Counted from the stretch's first letter, positions 52,251-61,716 are shown. The stretch: 64,000 bases of DNA from GCA-016699445 sp964555055 (GCA_964555055.1 CAZKQW010000001.1:398632-462631), one strand, 5' to 3'. The notes: generated by a model not told the origin, from the letters alone. Made by a program: numbers and translations.

Positions 52251-53390
52251 TTATTTTAAGAAATCTGCGGAAATTTGGTCCGCGAAGAGGAGGCCAGAGG
52301 GTGTTAATACCCATGCGGATCCTATTTTTTCCAACCAGTGTTTTTCTTCATATACCTTGAACACACCTCCGAAATCCTCTTGGACAGAGCGCCCGAAGCA
52401 TTCTTGGTACCGCGTCGCCTCTATCCCCTGGCGCGTTCTTAAAGCCAACCAACAGAATTCCCCGATGGAGGTTCTTTCATCGATGGTTTCGGAAAAGCCG
52501 ACCCACTCCCCGGCCAGATATTTTTTCAGATCCCGGACGTTTGTTTGCCGGCATGCAAACGGTTTTTTGGAAAACGACGCCGCCCCCGCCCCGAAGCCCA
52601 GGTATTCGCCGTACTGCCAATAATTTTGGTTATGCCGGCATTCGAAGCCGGGTTCGGCGAAGTTCGAGATCTCGTAGGCCTCCAATCCCGCTTGGGCCAA
52701 GCGTTCGCGCGTCCAGGTCAAGCAGCGGACGCCTTCCTCTTCGGGAGGGAGGATGAGTTTGCCTTTTTGGTACAAACCTTCGAAGGCCGTCCCCGATTCG
52801 ATCGTGAGATGGTAAGCGGAAAGGTGCCGCGGCTGAAAGCTCAAAGCCGTTTCGAGGTCCCGCTGCCAATCCTCAAAAGTCTGCCCCGGCAGCGCCATGA
52901 TCAAGTCGAAATTCACGGTATTGAATCCGGCTTGGTAGGCGTCGGCGATGGTCTTTTTCGCTTCGTCCCCGGAATGAATGCGGCCTAAGACCTTTAAAAA
53001 ACGGTCGTCGAAGGACTGAACTCCCATGGAGAGGCGGTTGACGCCTAAACCCCGGAAATTTTCGAGGGCGGCAAGGGAGACGGTTTTCGGGTTGGCCTCC
53101 ATCGTCCACTCCGTTTCGGGCGACCAGTTGAAATACGCCTCTAAAGCGCATCGGATTTTTTTCAAAAGCCGGGGCGCCAAGAGAGACGGAGTGCCTCCGC
53201 CGAAGAAGAGCGTATGGATGTTTCGGCCTTGATAGGGCGCTGCTCGGGTATCGATTTCTCGAATTAATTCGTCGACATACTGTTCTTGAAGGGAGGCATC
53301 CCCATAACCTCGCGGCACGGAAAAGAAGTCGCAATAGCCGCATTTCACCTCGCAAAAAGGGATGTGCACGTAAATCGATAGATTCGTCAT
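52251..53390 (-). CDS. hemW: HemW, radical-SAM heme chaperone (CPO-like)
   Basis: 379 residues from the ATG at 53390; a GTG eight codons earlier is possible. The radical-SAM site is C13-x3-C17-x2-C20 (YVHIPFCEVKCGYCDFF), followed by TLFFGGGTPSLL, the helix with WTMEANPKT, RLSMGVQSFDD and a HemN-type C-terminal domain. HemW binds heme and helps insert it; true coproporphyrinogen oxidase activity usually needs an additional conserved Cys early in the motif, and the C-x3-C-x2-C spacing here is the common radical-SAM one. It is divergent from the ParA gene, with 63 bases between starts. Confidence 0.93.
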   Translation of the reverse strand: MTNLSIYVHIPFCEVKCGYCDFFSVPRGYGDASLQEQYVDELIREIDTRAAPYQGRNIHTLFFGGGTPSLLAPRLLKKIRCALEAYFNWSPETEWTMEANPKTVSLAALENFRGLGVNRLSMGVQSFDDRFLKVLGRIHSGDEAKKTIADAYQAGFNTVNFDLIMALPGQTFEDWQRDLETALSFQPRHLSAYHLTIESGTAFEGLYQKGKLILPPEEEGVRCLTWTRERLAQAGLEAYEISNFAEPGFECRHNQNYWQYGEYLGFGAGAASFSKKPFACRQTNVRDLKKYLAGEWVGFSETIDERTSIGEFCWLALRTRQGIEATRYQECFGRSVQEDFGGVFKVYEEKHWLEKIGSAWVLTPSGLLFADQISADFLK

Positions 53391-53453
53391 ATTCGACTTG
53401 CTTTCGCCTCCCACACTTGATTAGCACGCACCCCAATCAACGGGGGAAGGCCT

Positions 53454-54344
53454 ATGTCCATTACCGACAAATTAAAAGACTTTATTGTGACCGGTCCGCA
53501 ATATGAGGACGGCGATCGCAAAGCCCAAATCATTGCCGTCTGCTCTCAAAAAGGCGGCGTCGGCAAGACGACCTCCACTGTAAACCTGGCCGCGTCGCTG
53601 GCTTTCTTCCACCAACGCCGCGTCTTGATCATCGATCTGGACCCCCAAGGCCACGTCGAAAAATCCTTAGGTGCCATCGTCAAGGACGGGGTCGAGTACT
53701 CTCCCCTCTCCCAAGTCCTGGAGGCCAAAAAAGGCAATATCATGGACGCCGTGGTCAAGACCGAGATCGAAGGCCTCGACATCACGCCCGGCGACAAGGC
53801 CCTCGTGCAAAGCGAATCTATCTTGGGATCCCGCATCGGCAAGGAAATCATCCTGGCGAACGCTCTCAAGACAGCCAGGACGCACTACGACTTCATCATT
53901 CTGGATTGCCCGCCGTCCTTGGGTAATCTCACCTTGAACGGACTGGTCGCGGCCCATTCCGTCCTCGTCCCCTGCGAAATGAGCGTCTTGGCCTTTGAAG
54001 GCGTGACCGATCTTCTAGACACGCTTCGTGAAGTGACGGAACGCTTAAACCCGACTTTAGAAGTCCTCGGCGTCGTCTTCACCCGGGTAGACGGCCGAAA
54101 CATCACCATGAACAACTTGATCCTAGAGAACATGAAGCGTTTCTTCAGCGGCAAAATCTTCAAGTCCCACATCACGATCAACACCGCGATCAACAAGGCT
54201 CAGCTCGAAGGCAGGCCCGTCTTCGACTTCGCGCCTTCCTCCAGCGGTTCGCTCAATTACCAATCGCTCGCGAGCGAAGTGATGCAGCGCTTAAAGGCGC
54301 ATTTAACGGTTGTGGGTCATGAGGGACGGCAAAAGGCCAATTAA
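53454..54344 (+). CDS. ParA/Soj-type ATPase without a ParB partner
   Basis: 296 residues. A deviant Walker A KGGVGKTT at 33-40 and the ParA motifs VLIIDLDPQGHVEKSLGA and FIILDCPPSLGNLTLNGL are clear. The N-terminal 25 residues precede the fold without an HTH. ParA-type ATPases position DNA or protein clusters. No parB gene follows, so this is an orphan ParA, which could place a polar or secretion complex instead of the chromosome. It ends in four bases shared with the convergent nadC gene. Confidence 0.9.
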   Translation: MSITDKLKDFIVTGPQYEDGDRKAQIIAVCSQKGGVGKTTSTVNLAASLAFFHQRRVLIIDLDPQGHVEKSLGAIVKDGVEYSPLSQVLEAKKGNIMDAVVKTEIEGLDITPGDKALVQSESILGSRIGKEIILANALKTARTHYDFIILDCPPSLGNLTLNGLVAAHSVLVPCEMSVLAFEGVTDLLDTLREVTERLNPTLEVLGVVFTRVDGRNITMNNLILENMKRFFSGKIFKSHITINTAINKAQLEGRPVFDFAPSSSGSLNYQSLASEVMQRLKAHLTVVGHEGRQKAN

Positions 54345-55177
54345 GTAATATCCAATCCTATATCCAAAGCCGGCGCGGAGTGCGTGAGGGCGCCGATAGA
54401 GATGCGATTCACCCCCGTTTTAGCGTAATCCAGGACGTTTTCCAAAGTGATGCCTCCCGATGCCTCCGTTTGAACGCGGCCTGCGATGAGAACAACGGCT
54501 TTTTTCAAGTCGGACGTCGAAAAGTTATCGAGCAAAATGACATCCGCTCCGCATCGCAAGACCTCATCGATTTGATCCAGGCGGTCCACTTCGATTTCCA
54601 CGAGCTTGCCGGACCGATTGTGCTTTTGGATGAGCATCAGGGCTTCCGTAATACTGCGGCCCATTAAGTGATTATCTTTGACCAAATATTGATCGTACAA
54701 ACCTTGACGATGATTCTCTCCACCACCCATTTTAACCGCGTATTTTTCGAGCTCCCGATAGCCCGGAAGCGTCTTGCGCGTATCGAAGATCTTCGCGGAC
54801 GTGCCGGCGACGGCATCGACGAATTTCCGGGTCAGGGTGGCGACGCCGGAGAGATGCTGGAGGAAATTCAAGGCCGTGCGCTCGGCTTTCAGGAGCGACG
54901 ACGTCCGGCCCATCACCGCGGCAATTTTCCGTCCCTGCGTCAGGGCGTCGCCGTCGGTTGCGGACGCTTCCCAAGCGATCCTGCCATCGACCGTCCGGAA
55001 CACGCGCTGTGCGACATGCGATCCCGCGAGGATGCCCGCCTCTCTCGCCACGAGATGCGCCGTCACCACGGGATCTTGGTTTCCGGGGCTCGCAAACAAG
55101 GCCTCCGTCGTGACGTCCCCGGAACCGACATCCTCGGCGAGGGAAAGCGCGATCATAGTTTGGATGGGGTCGGTCAT
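54341..55177 (-). CDS. nadC: Nicotinate-nucleotide pyrophosphorylase NadC
   Basis: 278 residues. NadC joins quinolinate and PRPP to give nicotinate mononucleotide in NAD synthesis. The family motifs are in order: LAEDVGSGDVTTEALF, LKAERTALNFLQHLSGVATL, KIFDTRKTLPGYRELEKYAV, GGGENHRQGLYDQYLVKDNH and DVILLDNFSTSDLKKAV, ending GGITLENVLDYAKTGVNRIS. No other NAD gene is in the window. Confidence 0.97.
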   Translation of the reverse strand: MTDPIQTMIALSLAEDVGSGDVTTEALFASPGNQDPVVTAHLVAREAGILAGSHVAQRVFRTVDGRIAWEASATDGDALTQGRKIAAVMGRTSSLLKAERTALNFLQHLSGVATLTRKFVDAVAGTSAKIFDTRKTLPGYRELEKYAVKMGGGENHRQGLYDQYLVKDNHLMGRSITEALMLIQKHNRSGKLVEIEVDRLDQIDEVLRCGADVILLDNFSTSDLKKAVVLIAGRVQTEASGGITLENVLDYAKTGVNRISIGALTHSAPALDIGLDIT

Positions 55178-55256
55178 GCATCCCGTTCAAATCATTTTTC
55201 GGCTTTGGTAAAGATGAAACTTCGCTGAGGAAGCCGAACGTCGATGAAGGTCACCG

Positions 55257-56966
55257 CTAAATCTTGAGGTCGCGATGTCCTAGGAACTCCGCCCGAAGCC
55301 CCCTTTGGATACTATCCGCATCCGCGAGGAATTCCCCGAAATTCCCCTTCAAGGAGGGCTCACGATGCGCGAGCCTTGTAAGAAGCAGCTCATATTCCTT
55401 GAAAAAACTAAGGACGGAATGGAGTTGTGCCAAGATCTCCTTCCGGTCCGTCCCGTACCGCATTAACTTTTGGATCCGGGCGATCACATGGTGGGTCGCG
55501 AAACGCGCGGGCGACTTGTCGGACGAAAAGCCGAACACATTCATGTCCGCTAGGCCATCCAGTAGAGGTTCTTTCCACGCACTCTCACGCAACTTTTCTC
55601 CGGCCTCCCGATAGATGAAAGGAGAGGCGCGGCGCAGGTCCATGGCAAGACCCGCGGCGAGCCCGTTATGGATGTCGTCGTGTACTTCCCAAGGAGAGGG
55701 GTGAAGGGTCGCGTTCATATCCCCGAGCACCGTCGGTTCCGTATTGATTCCTAGGAGGCCGAAGCCGTCGCCGCGAAGCTTCATGGCCGTATCGCGGGAC
55801 GAATGTCCCTTGACGGGATAATAGAACATCGACCCTTTACCATGGGCTTGTTGGATTAAGGCTTCCTTCAAGGTAGGCGCCAGGAAAATCAAAATAGATG
55901 TTCCGTCCTCCAGCCAAGCCGCCAATTGAACGATATTGCCTGCATTATCGCCCACGATTCCCAACCAATCCCCCAGGAGAGGGATCCAACCATCTTGGGG
56001 GCCCGACCGTCTTCGATCCATAAAAATATTTTCGTAAGGCGCGACCGCTAGAACGACTCCGAGTGCGGGGGAGCCTCTCATGCCGCGCTTTCCTAAAGGC
56101 GCTAACGCGTTTTGGAATCTTCCTGGCTCGCGGCATGCCTTGGGAAACCGGCTGAACAATTCCAGAATGTCCATGGAAACGACGATCGCGCCTTCGATAC
56201 CTCTCGCGAAGTCTTCGGCATTCGCCAACGACGCAAGGTCCAACAGGTCGGGATCGGGCCGAGAGCGCATGAGATCTTCCTTGGAGACTTCCCAGCCAAC
56301 GTTCTCCGGGATCTGCTCTTGGAGCTGGCGAGTCAATGTGATGGCCCTGGAGTCAATCAAGCCCCTCGGTTGATAGTGAAAGGATTTGCCCGGAGGCGGA
56401 TAAGCCCGCAACCTAAAGTCTGCCGGCATGCCATCCCGATAGATATCCTCCATCTCCGCAACTAATCCCGGGCGAGGGTGCCTTGCGTAAGCCAAGTCTT
56501 GAGGGTCGGATTTGAGGTAATGGCGTATGATCTCGACGACTCCCAGCACGCGACGCAACGCCGTCTCGAAAGACGCCCGGGGAGCGGAAGCTGGGTTTTG
56601 GAGAAGAGCGATATCGGTGAGGCACTTTCTGACCGCGGCAGGCTGGGTTATTTGGGCCGTACCGGGCTTTTTCTTTCTGAAATTCGAGAGCTCCTGCGTC
56701 AACTCCTCGAAGCCTTGCAGAGGCCATCCCATCACCCTTGCCATTTGCCGCAAACGCCACAACGCGTACTCCCTCGTTTGAGTCGCGTATGCGGACGACG
56801 CCTCCGTCCGGGACTTTAAGAGGCGAATCAAGGTATCTGGGTCGTAACCGTTGTTATCGCAGCACACCGACAAGGCGAAGGGCGGGATGCCGGCGACGGC
56901 TTGTTGGGCCTGCTGGAGAATGGCCGTGACTCTTGGATTGGCAGATCCGATCGCTGAGACTGTCAT
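55257..56966 (-). CDS. Unrecognised 569-residue cytoplasmic-type protein
   Basis: I do not recognise this protein. It has no signal peptide or membrane segment. Visible features are a Gln/Ala-rich start (TAILQQAQQAVAGI), a CC pair (SVCCDNNGYD), a helix-rich centre (YALWRLRQMARVMGWPLQ), and a conserved-looking His-rich part, HPSPWEVHDDIHNG, with RDTAMKLRGDGFGLLGINTE just before it. The HxxxxWxxHDDxH pattern looks like a metal site, but I know no family with it. It reads toward nadC, 80 bases away. A type III effector or an enzyme of unknown type is possible; nothing in the context decides. Confidence 0.6.
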   Translation of the reverse strand: MTVSAIGSANPRVTAILQQAQQAVAGIPPFALSVCCDNNGYDPDTLIRLLKSRTEASSAYATQTREYALWRLRQMARVMGWPLQGFEELTQELSNFRKKKPGTAQITQPAAVRKCLTDIALLQNPASAPRASFETALRRVLGVVEIIRHYLKSDPQDLAYARHPRPGLVAEMEDIYRDGMPADFRLRAYPPPGKSFHYQPRGLIDSRAITLTRQLQEQIPENVGWEVSKEDLMRSRPDPDLLDLASLANAEDFARGIEGAIVVSMDILELFSRFPKACREPGRFQNALAPLGKRGMRGSPALGVVLAVAPYENIFMDRRRSGPQDGWIPLLGDWLGIVGDNAGNIVQLAAWLEDGTSILIFLAPTLKEALIQQAHGKGSMFYYPVKGHSSRDTAMKLRGDGFGLLGINTEPTVLGDMNATLHPSPWEVHDDIHNGLAAGLAMDLRRASPFIYREAGEKLRESAWKEPLLDGLADMNVFGFSSDKSPARFATHHVIARIQKLMRYGTDRKEILAQLHSVLSFFKEYELLLTRLAHREPSLKGNFGEFLADADSIQRGLRAEFLGHRDLKI

Positions 56967-57068
56967 GGATTCTTTTTCGCGAAAAGCCGGGAAAAGTTGC
57001 GGAATTTATCGAATATTTTGGAGCATCGATCGCACGCATCCGGCCTTGAGCGGGATCTAGCTCTCGCC

Positions 57069-57687
57069 TCGGATTTTGAGTGTCGACTTGAGCCCCTAAC
57101 GGAATGCCGCGCGCGGAGGTATGAAAAACTTTGTGGGCAAGCCCAGCTTGCGCCAGTAAATCCAGAGCTTCTCGGTATCCGTAGGAGGATTTTGCAGGCG
57201 AAATTTTCGAGTATTTAAATTTTCCACCGACCTAATGCGAAATCGCTTCGAAGGTCTCTCTAAGCTTAACAACCGGGGAGCGCTTTTTATATTTTGCAAA
57301 ATCATCGATAAAAGATGTGATCATTTCATCTAGAATGGCCTGAGACTCTAAAATGTCTTGCTTCCCGACGTACGAATTCAAAACCGCCGGCATCCCGCCC
57401 AAGATTTGGAACATCTTAAATTTCTCTAAAAGTTTTTTATGAAAAGGAAGGTCAATGGGTTTATCGATCTCTGATTCGAGAAAATAGGAATGCAGGCTTT
57501 CTTCACCGATCACATCCAAATATTCCCCAAAACTTAAAGGGTACAAGAAAAGATGTGAGATACGGCCTACCCCAAAACACGTACAGAAAAGGTTTTCCCG
57601 ACCTGCCTAGCCCCTCTTAATAATAAACATCTGTGATTATTACTTTTTTTCTGATTCTTGAAGGACAAGATCAATTTTTCTCTTCAT
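57069..57687 (-). pseudogene. Decayed AAA ATPase of the DUF4143 family
   Basis: Pieces of one gene lie in order but in different frames. An ATG at 57687 opens MKRKIDLVLQESEKK and stops. The next frame carries LLLRGARQVGKT, the Walker A of this family (57591-57617), and stops at VLG. A third frame gives VGRISHLFLYPLSFGEYLDV, the family's conserved domain border, then QILGGMPAVLNSYVGKQ. It reaches an in-frame TAG at 57234-57232. Beyond it the frame continues GGKFKYSKISPAKSSYGYRE and LAQAGLAHKV, again family-like. About 100-150 residues between Walker A and YPLSF, including Walker B, are gone, and the C-terminus is missing. The 104-residue open frame 57232-57546 is only its middle part. This is an inactivated gene. 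Confidence 0.85.
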
Positions 57688-57729
57688 AAAACAAGTCAAT
57701 CTGATGATTATTTTTAATAGAAGTAAAGC

Positions 57730-60366
57730 CTAAAGAATGTTCTGAAGCGTCGATTCTAAACGCACCACTTTTGCCTGATTCTCGTCTACGCGTTGACGTT
57801 CTTCAGCCACCACGTCGGCATCAGCGCGGCTGACGAAATTGGCGTCCGCCAGGCGCTTCTCGCGGCGATCGGTGTCCTCCTTAAGGCGCTGGATCTCCTT
57901 CTCGAGGCGGGCGATCTCCTTCTCGAAATCGACGAGGCCTTCCAAGGGGATGTAAATATCCAGATCCGACAAGGCGGCATGAGCCATTTTCTTAGGGACG
58001 ACTTTATCCGCGGACCACTTGGGAGCGATGGATTTCGTGAAACGTTGGATCATGTCCGCGTTCTCTTCCAAAAGCTTTTTCGTTTCCGGATGGGATCCGT
58101 AAAAGATCGGCGCGATCTCGGCTTTGAGCGGAATCTGGTTCTCGCCGCGGATCGTGCGGATCGCCGTGATCACTTCGATCAGCTTTTCGATCTCACGGGT
58201 TTCCTTTTCGAAGGCATGGCCCTGGGGCGTCGGGAAGGACGCCGTGACGATGGTGGCTTTCGGGTCCGGGTTCAGCTTTTTCCAAATCTCTTCGGTGATG
58301 AATGGCACGATGGGATGCAATGCGCGCATCGAGGATTCTAATACATAGGCCAAGACCGAAGCGTTGAGCTTCACCTTAGAAAATTCCAGGTACCAATCGC
58401 AGAACTGGCGCCAGAAGAAATGGTAGAGCTTCTTCGCGACTTCGTCGAAATGGTAGTTTTCCAAATCGGTTTTGACCTCGGCGAGCGTCTTGTCCCAAAC
58501 CGTGAGGATCCACTTGTCGGTTACGCTCAGCCCGGCAAAGCCGGATCTGAGCTCAGGATCGGAGGGAGATACCGATTTCCCTTCGATACCTCCCATCTGC
58601 ATCATCGCGAAGCGCGAGGCGTTCCAGATTTTGTTGCAGAAATTGCGGTACCCTTCGATCGTCTCTTCATTCAGCTTGATGTCGCGCCCCTGGGCGGCCA
58701 AAGCCGTCAGCGTGAACCGGAACGCGTCCGTCCCGAACTTCTCCATGATCATCAGCGGATCGACGACGTTCCCCTTCGACTTGCTCATTTTCTGCCCGTG
58801 CGCGTCCCGCACCAGGGCATGGATGTAGACGTCCTTGAAAGGCACGTCGTCCATGAACTCCAAGCCGAACATCATCATACGAGCGACCCAGAAAAAAATG
58901 ATGTCGAAGCCGGTGACCAAGACGGAGGTCGGGTAAAAGGCCTTCAGCTCGGGCGTTTTTTCGGGCCATCCCAAGGTGGAAAAAGGCCAAAGACCGGAGG
59001 AGAACCAGGTATCGAGGACGTCCTCTTCCTGACGTAAATTTTTCGAGGAGCATTTCGGGCAAGAGGCGGGCGTCTCGCGTGCGACGATCGTCTCGGAACA
59101 TTCGCAGAACCACGCCGGGATCCGGTGCCCCCACCAAATCTGGCGCGAGATGCACCAGTCCTTGATGTTCTCCATCCACTGCTCGTACACCTTCGTCCAA
59201 TTTTCCGGGTAAAACTTCGTTTTCCCGGAACGCACGGCCTTAAGCGCGCGGTCGGCTAAGGGCTTCGTCTTCACGAACCATTGCAGGGATAAGTAGGGTT
59301 CGACGACCGTCTTGCAACGGTAGCATTGGCCGGCGCTGAGCTTATGTTTGTCGATTTGGGTGAGGAAACCCTTCTCCTCGAGTTCGGCGACGATTTGCTT
59401 GCGCGCTTCGAGGCGGTCGAGGCCTTGGAAATGGAGGGTATTCTCGTTCATCTTCGCATCGGGCGTGAAGATGTTGATGCGTTCGAGCTGGTGGTCGTTG
59501 CCGAACTGGAAGTCGTTGAAGTCGTGGGCCGGCGTCACCTTGACCGCGCCGGTGCCGAACTCCTTGTCGACCCGGTAATCCGCGATAACGGGGATCGGTC
59601 GGTTCGCCAACGGCAATAAGAGACGTTTGCCGACCAGATCCTTGTAACGCTCGTCCTCCGGATGCACGGCCACGGCGGTGTCACCCAGCATCGTCTCCGG
59701 ACGCGTCGTCGCGACGACGACATGGCGGTCCAAATCCCCGACGATCGGGTAGCGGATCCGCCACAGCGACCCGTCCTGCTCCTGGTGTTCCACTTCGATG
59801 TCGGAAAGCGCGGTTAAACACCGCGGGCACCAATTGATCAGGTACTTGTCGCGGTAAATGAGGCCTTTCTCATACAAGCACACGAAGGCTTCGCGGACGG
59901 CGGTCGACAACCCCTCGTCCATCGTGAACCGCTCGCGGCTCCAATCGCAGGAAGCGCCGAGGCGCTTGAGCTGATGGACGATCTGGTTCCCGCTCTGCTC
60001 CTTCCACTGCCACACGCGCTCGATGAATTTTTCGCGGCCGAGGTCCTGCCGCTTCTTTCCCTCTTTTTTCAGCTCGCGTTCGACGACGTTTTGGGTCGCG
60101 ATGCCCGCGTGGTCGGTACCGGGCACCCAGAGGGCGTTTTTCCCCAGCATGCGTTGGTACCGGACGAGGATGTCTTGGAGCGTGTTATTGAGCGCATGCC
60201 CCATGTGCAGGACGCCGGTGACGTTCGGCGGCGGGATCACCATCGAGAAATTATGTGCGGGATCGCCGGCGGGGTTGGCGCGGAACAAGTCCCGATCGAG
60301 CCAGATTTTAAGCCATTTCTCCTCGACCTGCTTCGGGTCGTACACGGTATCCATTTCTTGGGACAT
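57730..60366 (-). CDS. valS: Valyl-tRNA synthetase
   Basis: 878 residues. HIGH-type motif HMGH at 54-57 (PPPNVTGVLHMGHALNNTL), KMSKS motif in GQKMSKSKGNVVDPL, the editing domain with TTRPETMLGDTAVAVHP, a zinc-like Cys cluster (CPRCL, CYRC, CPKC), the anticodon-binding domain, and a C-terminal coiled coil (FEKEIARLEKEIQRLKEDT) typical for ValRS. It charges tRNA-Val; a tRNA-Val gene is at 14.8 kb but the two are not linked. It lies 45 bases after the RES toxin gene. Confidence 0.98.
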   Translation of the reverse strand: MSQEMDTVYDPKQVEEKWLKIWLDRDLFRANPAGDPAHNFSMVIPPPNVTGVLHMGHALNNTLQDILVRYQRMLGKNALWVPGTDHAGIATQNVVERELKKEGKKRQDLGREKFIERVWQWKEQSGNQIVHQLKRLGASCDWSRERFTMDEGLSTAVREAFVCLYEKGLIYRDKYLINWCPRCLTALSDIEVEHQEQDGSLWRIRYPIVGDLDRHVVVATTRPETMLGDTAVAVHPEDERYKDLVGKRLLLPLANRPIPVIADYRVDKEFGTGAVKVTPAHDFNDFQFGNDHQLERINIFTPDAKMNENTLHFQGLDRLEARKQIVAELEEKGFLTQIDKHKLSAGQCYRCKTVVEPYLSLQWFVKTKPLADRALKAVRSGKTKFYPENWTKVYEQWMENIKDWCISRQIWWGHRIPAWFCECSETIVARETPASCPKCSSKNLRQEEDVLDTWFSSGLWPFSTLGWPEKTPELKAFYPTSVLVTGFDIIFFWVARMMMFGLEFMDDVPFKDVYIHALVRDAHGQKMSKSKGNVVDPLMIMEKFGTDAFRFTLTALAAQGRDIKLNEETIEGYRNFCNKIWNASRFAMMQMGGIEGKSVSPSDPELRSGFAGLSVTDKWILTVWDKTLAEVKTDLENYHFDEVAKKLYHFFWRQFCDWYLEFSKVKLNASVLAYVLESSMRALHPIVPFITEEIWKKLNPDPKATIVTASFPTPQGHAFEKETREIEKLIEVITAIRTIRGENQIPLKAEIAPIFYGSHPETKKLLEENADMIQRFTKSIAPKWSADKVVPKKMAHAALSDLDIYIPLEGLVDFEKEIARLEKEIQRLKEDTDRREKRLADANFVSRADADVVAEERQRVDENQAKVVRLESTLQNIL

Positions 60367-60411
60367 AGGCAGGTGGGCCTAACGAAGGGGGCTAAGGCTG
60401 TCAAACGAACC

Positions 60412-61146
60412 TTAAGACAGAACCAATTGGCGCGCGTCGATTGAAAGATTGCCGGAGAAATTCCCCTCGGCATGGGCGGAGTTCACGTGGATGTTCCCGT
60501 TCGGATGCACGTGGAAACTCAGATAGTAAAGGAACGAGATATCCCGGATGGGTTCGGGCGAGAAAATCGGCGTGCACACGCCCGTGCGGCGGCGCGCGGA
60601 GGGCGTGCGCGCCATCTCGATGGCGCTCTCGCGGAACCGTTTGCCCAGGATCTGGCAAAATCCGTAATCCTCCGACGTCAGCCGCGGGTGCAGCTCCTTC
60701 TCAGGCATCAAGTCCACGGCTTTTTGCGACCGGACGCGCGCCCGGAACATCTTCCGGTCGGTCGTATACACCTCCCGGCGCGGCAGGACATTGTCCTGGG
60801 CCAAGCGGTACGTCGTCCAACACGCTTCGTACACGCTCGTCATCTCGTCCTCAGCGCTGTACCAGACGCCGTAATCCAACCCGTCGCCGAAACGGCCCAG
60901 GCCCCATTTCTCCCTCCGGAAGACCGCCAAGACGTCGTCGGATTCGAGCGTGCCGTACTGGTAGACTCGGTTCCTTTGGGGCTCCCCATGGTCGATGCCA
61001 GAAGTGATCTGGATCATGCCGTCCACGATGGCGGCTTCGTCTCGATCGCACACGTCGTCCAGGAGATCCTGCGACGGCGCGCACGTGAAGATGTTCCGGA
61101 AAACCACGTTTTGATAAATGACGGGATGGAGTTCGGGGAGATCCAT
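60412..61146 (-). CDS. RES-domain toxin (predicted NAD-degrading)
   Basis: 244 residues. RES toxins of RES-Xre modules phosphorolyse or degrade NAD. The RES pattern is present: FRNIF near the start, Arg85 in GRFG, Tyr96 and Glu107 in VWYSAEDEMTSVYEACW, and a later Ser in MARTPSARRRTG. It follows the predicted antitoxin after 35 bases on the same strand, the known gene order. It ends 45 bases before valS, so a transcript from the module could run into valS. Confidence 0.85.
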   Translation of the reverse strand: MDLPELHPVIYQNVVFRNIFTCAPSQDLLDDVCDRDEAAIVDGMIQITSGIDHGEPQRNRVYQYGTLESDDVLAVFRREKWGLGRFGDGLDYGVWYSAEDEMTSVYEACWTTYRLAQDNVLPRREVYTTDRKMFRARVRSQKAVDLMPEKELHPRLTSEDYGFCQILGKRFRESAIEMARTPSARRRTGVCTPIFSPEPIRDISFLYYLSFHVHPNGNIHVNSAHAEGNFSGNLSIDARQLVLS

Positions 61147-61181
61147 AAATTTTATTCGAGGCTGGGGAAATCGACGGCGGC

Positions 61182-61664
61182 TTACGTCCTCACTTGGTCT
61201 AACTTCCTCCGGATCGCGGCGATCGACGCGTACGAGTTGATCTCCCCGCCCTCTTGGATGATCTGAAGCGGGCTTTTCCCCCCGAAAAGATAGTCCTGCG
61301 GCGTCCTCATGAAATCGTATACGGCCCTTCGGTTATAGGGAAAAAGGATCCTGAGGTTCTTATGAATCCCGGCGAGATTCCCCACGCGGCAAAACTTATC
61401 GGGGTCCTGAGGGATGATGCTTTTCTTTTCCCACTCTTTCAGCTTCGTGGCATGGTACTTCACGCCCAAGAGCAAGGCCTGGTCTTTGGGATGGATCTTC
61501 CAATGATTCATGAGGCTCCAAAAAACCTTCCCCAAAGCCAGCGTGGATTTTTCATCCACCGGAATCGCGTGGATAGGTAGCGGACCCTCTACCGTCGAAT
61601 CCGCAAAACCAAAGCTCGGCAACGCTAAAGCTTCCATAATCCCCAAGATATCCTTATTTTGCAT
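61182..61664 (-). CDS. Xre/MbcA/ParS-type antitoxin
   Basis: 160 residues. The N-terminal and central part (~40-110) has a helical DNA-binding look (ALGKVFWSLMNHWKI, DQALLLGVKYHATKLKEWEK). The C-terminal part is the DUF2384 toxin-binding domain, with YLFGGKSPLQIIQEGG at 125-140. It neutralises the RES toxin downstream and should repress its own promoter. The ATG at 61664 is close to a TATAAT-like element (complement of 61682-61687) and to the palindrome at 61695-61716. Confidence 0.85.
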   Translation of the reverse strand: MQNKDILGIMEALALPSFGFADSTVEGPLPIHAIPVDEKSTLALGKVFWSLMNHWKIHPKDQALLLGVKYHATKLKEWEKKSIIPQDPDKFCRVGNLAGIHKNLRILFPYNRRAVYDFMRTPQDYLFGGKSPLQIIQEGGEINSYASIAAIRRKLDQVRT

Positions 61665-61694
61665 TTTTGCAACATATTTTTATTATAAATAATA

Positions 61695-61716
61695 AATATA
61701 TGATATTACATATATT
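61695..61716. promoter_or_regulatory. Palindromic operator of the toxin-antitoxin module
   Basis: AATATATG-ATATTA-CATATATT is an 8-bp perfect inverted repeat with a six-base spacer. It lies between the likely -10 (complement of 61682-61687) and the -35 region of the antitoxin gene, where a repressor would block the polymerase. It also lies 20 bases upstream of the divergent pepP promoter. Confidence 0.6.
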
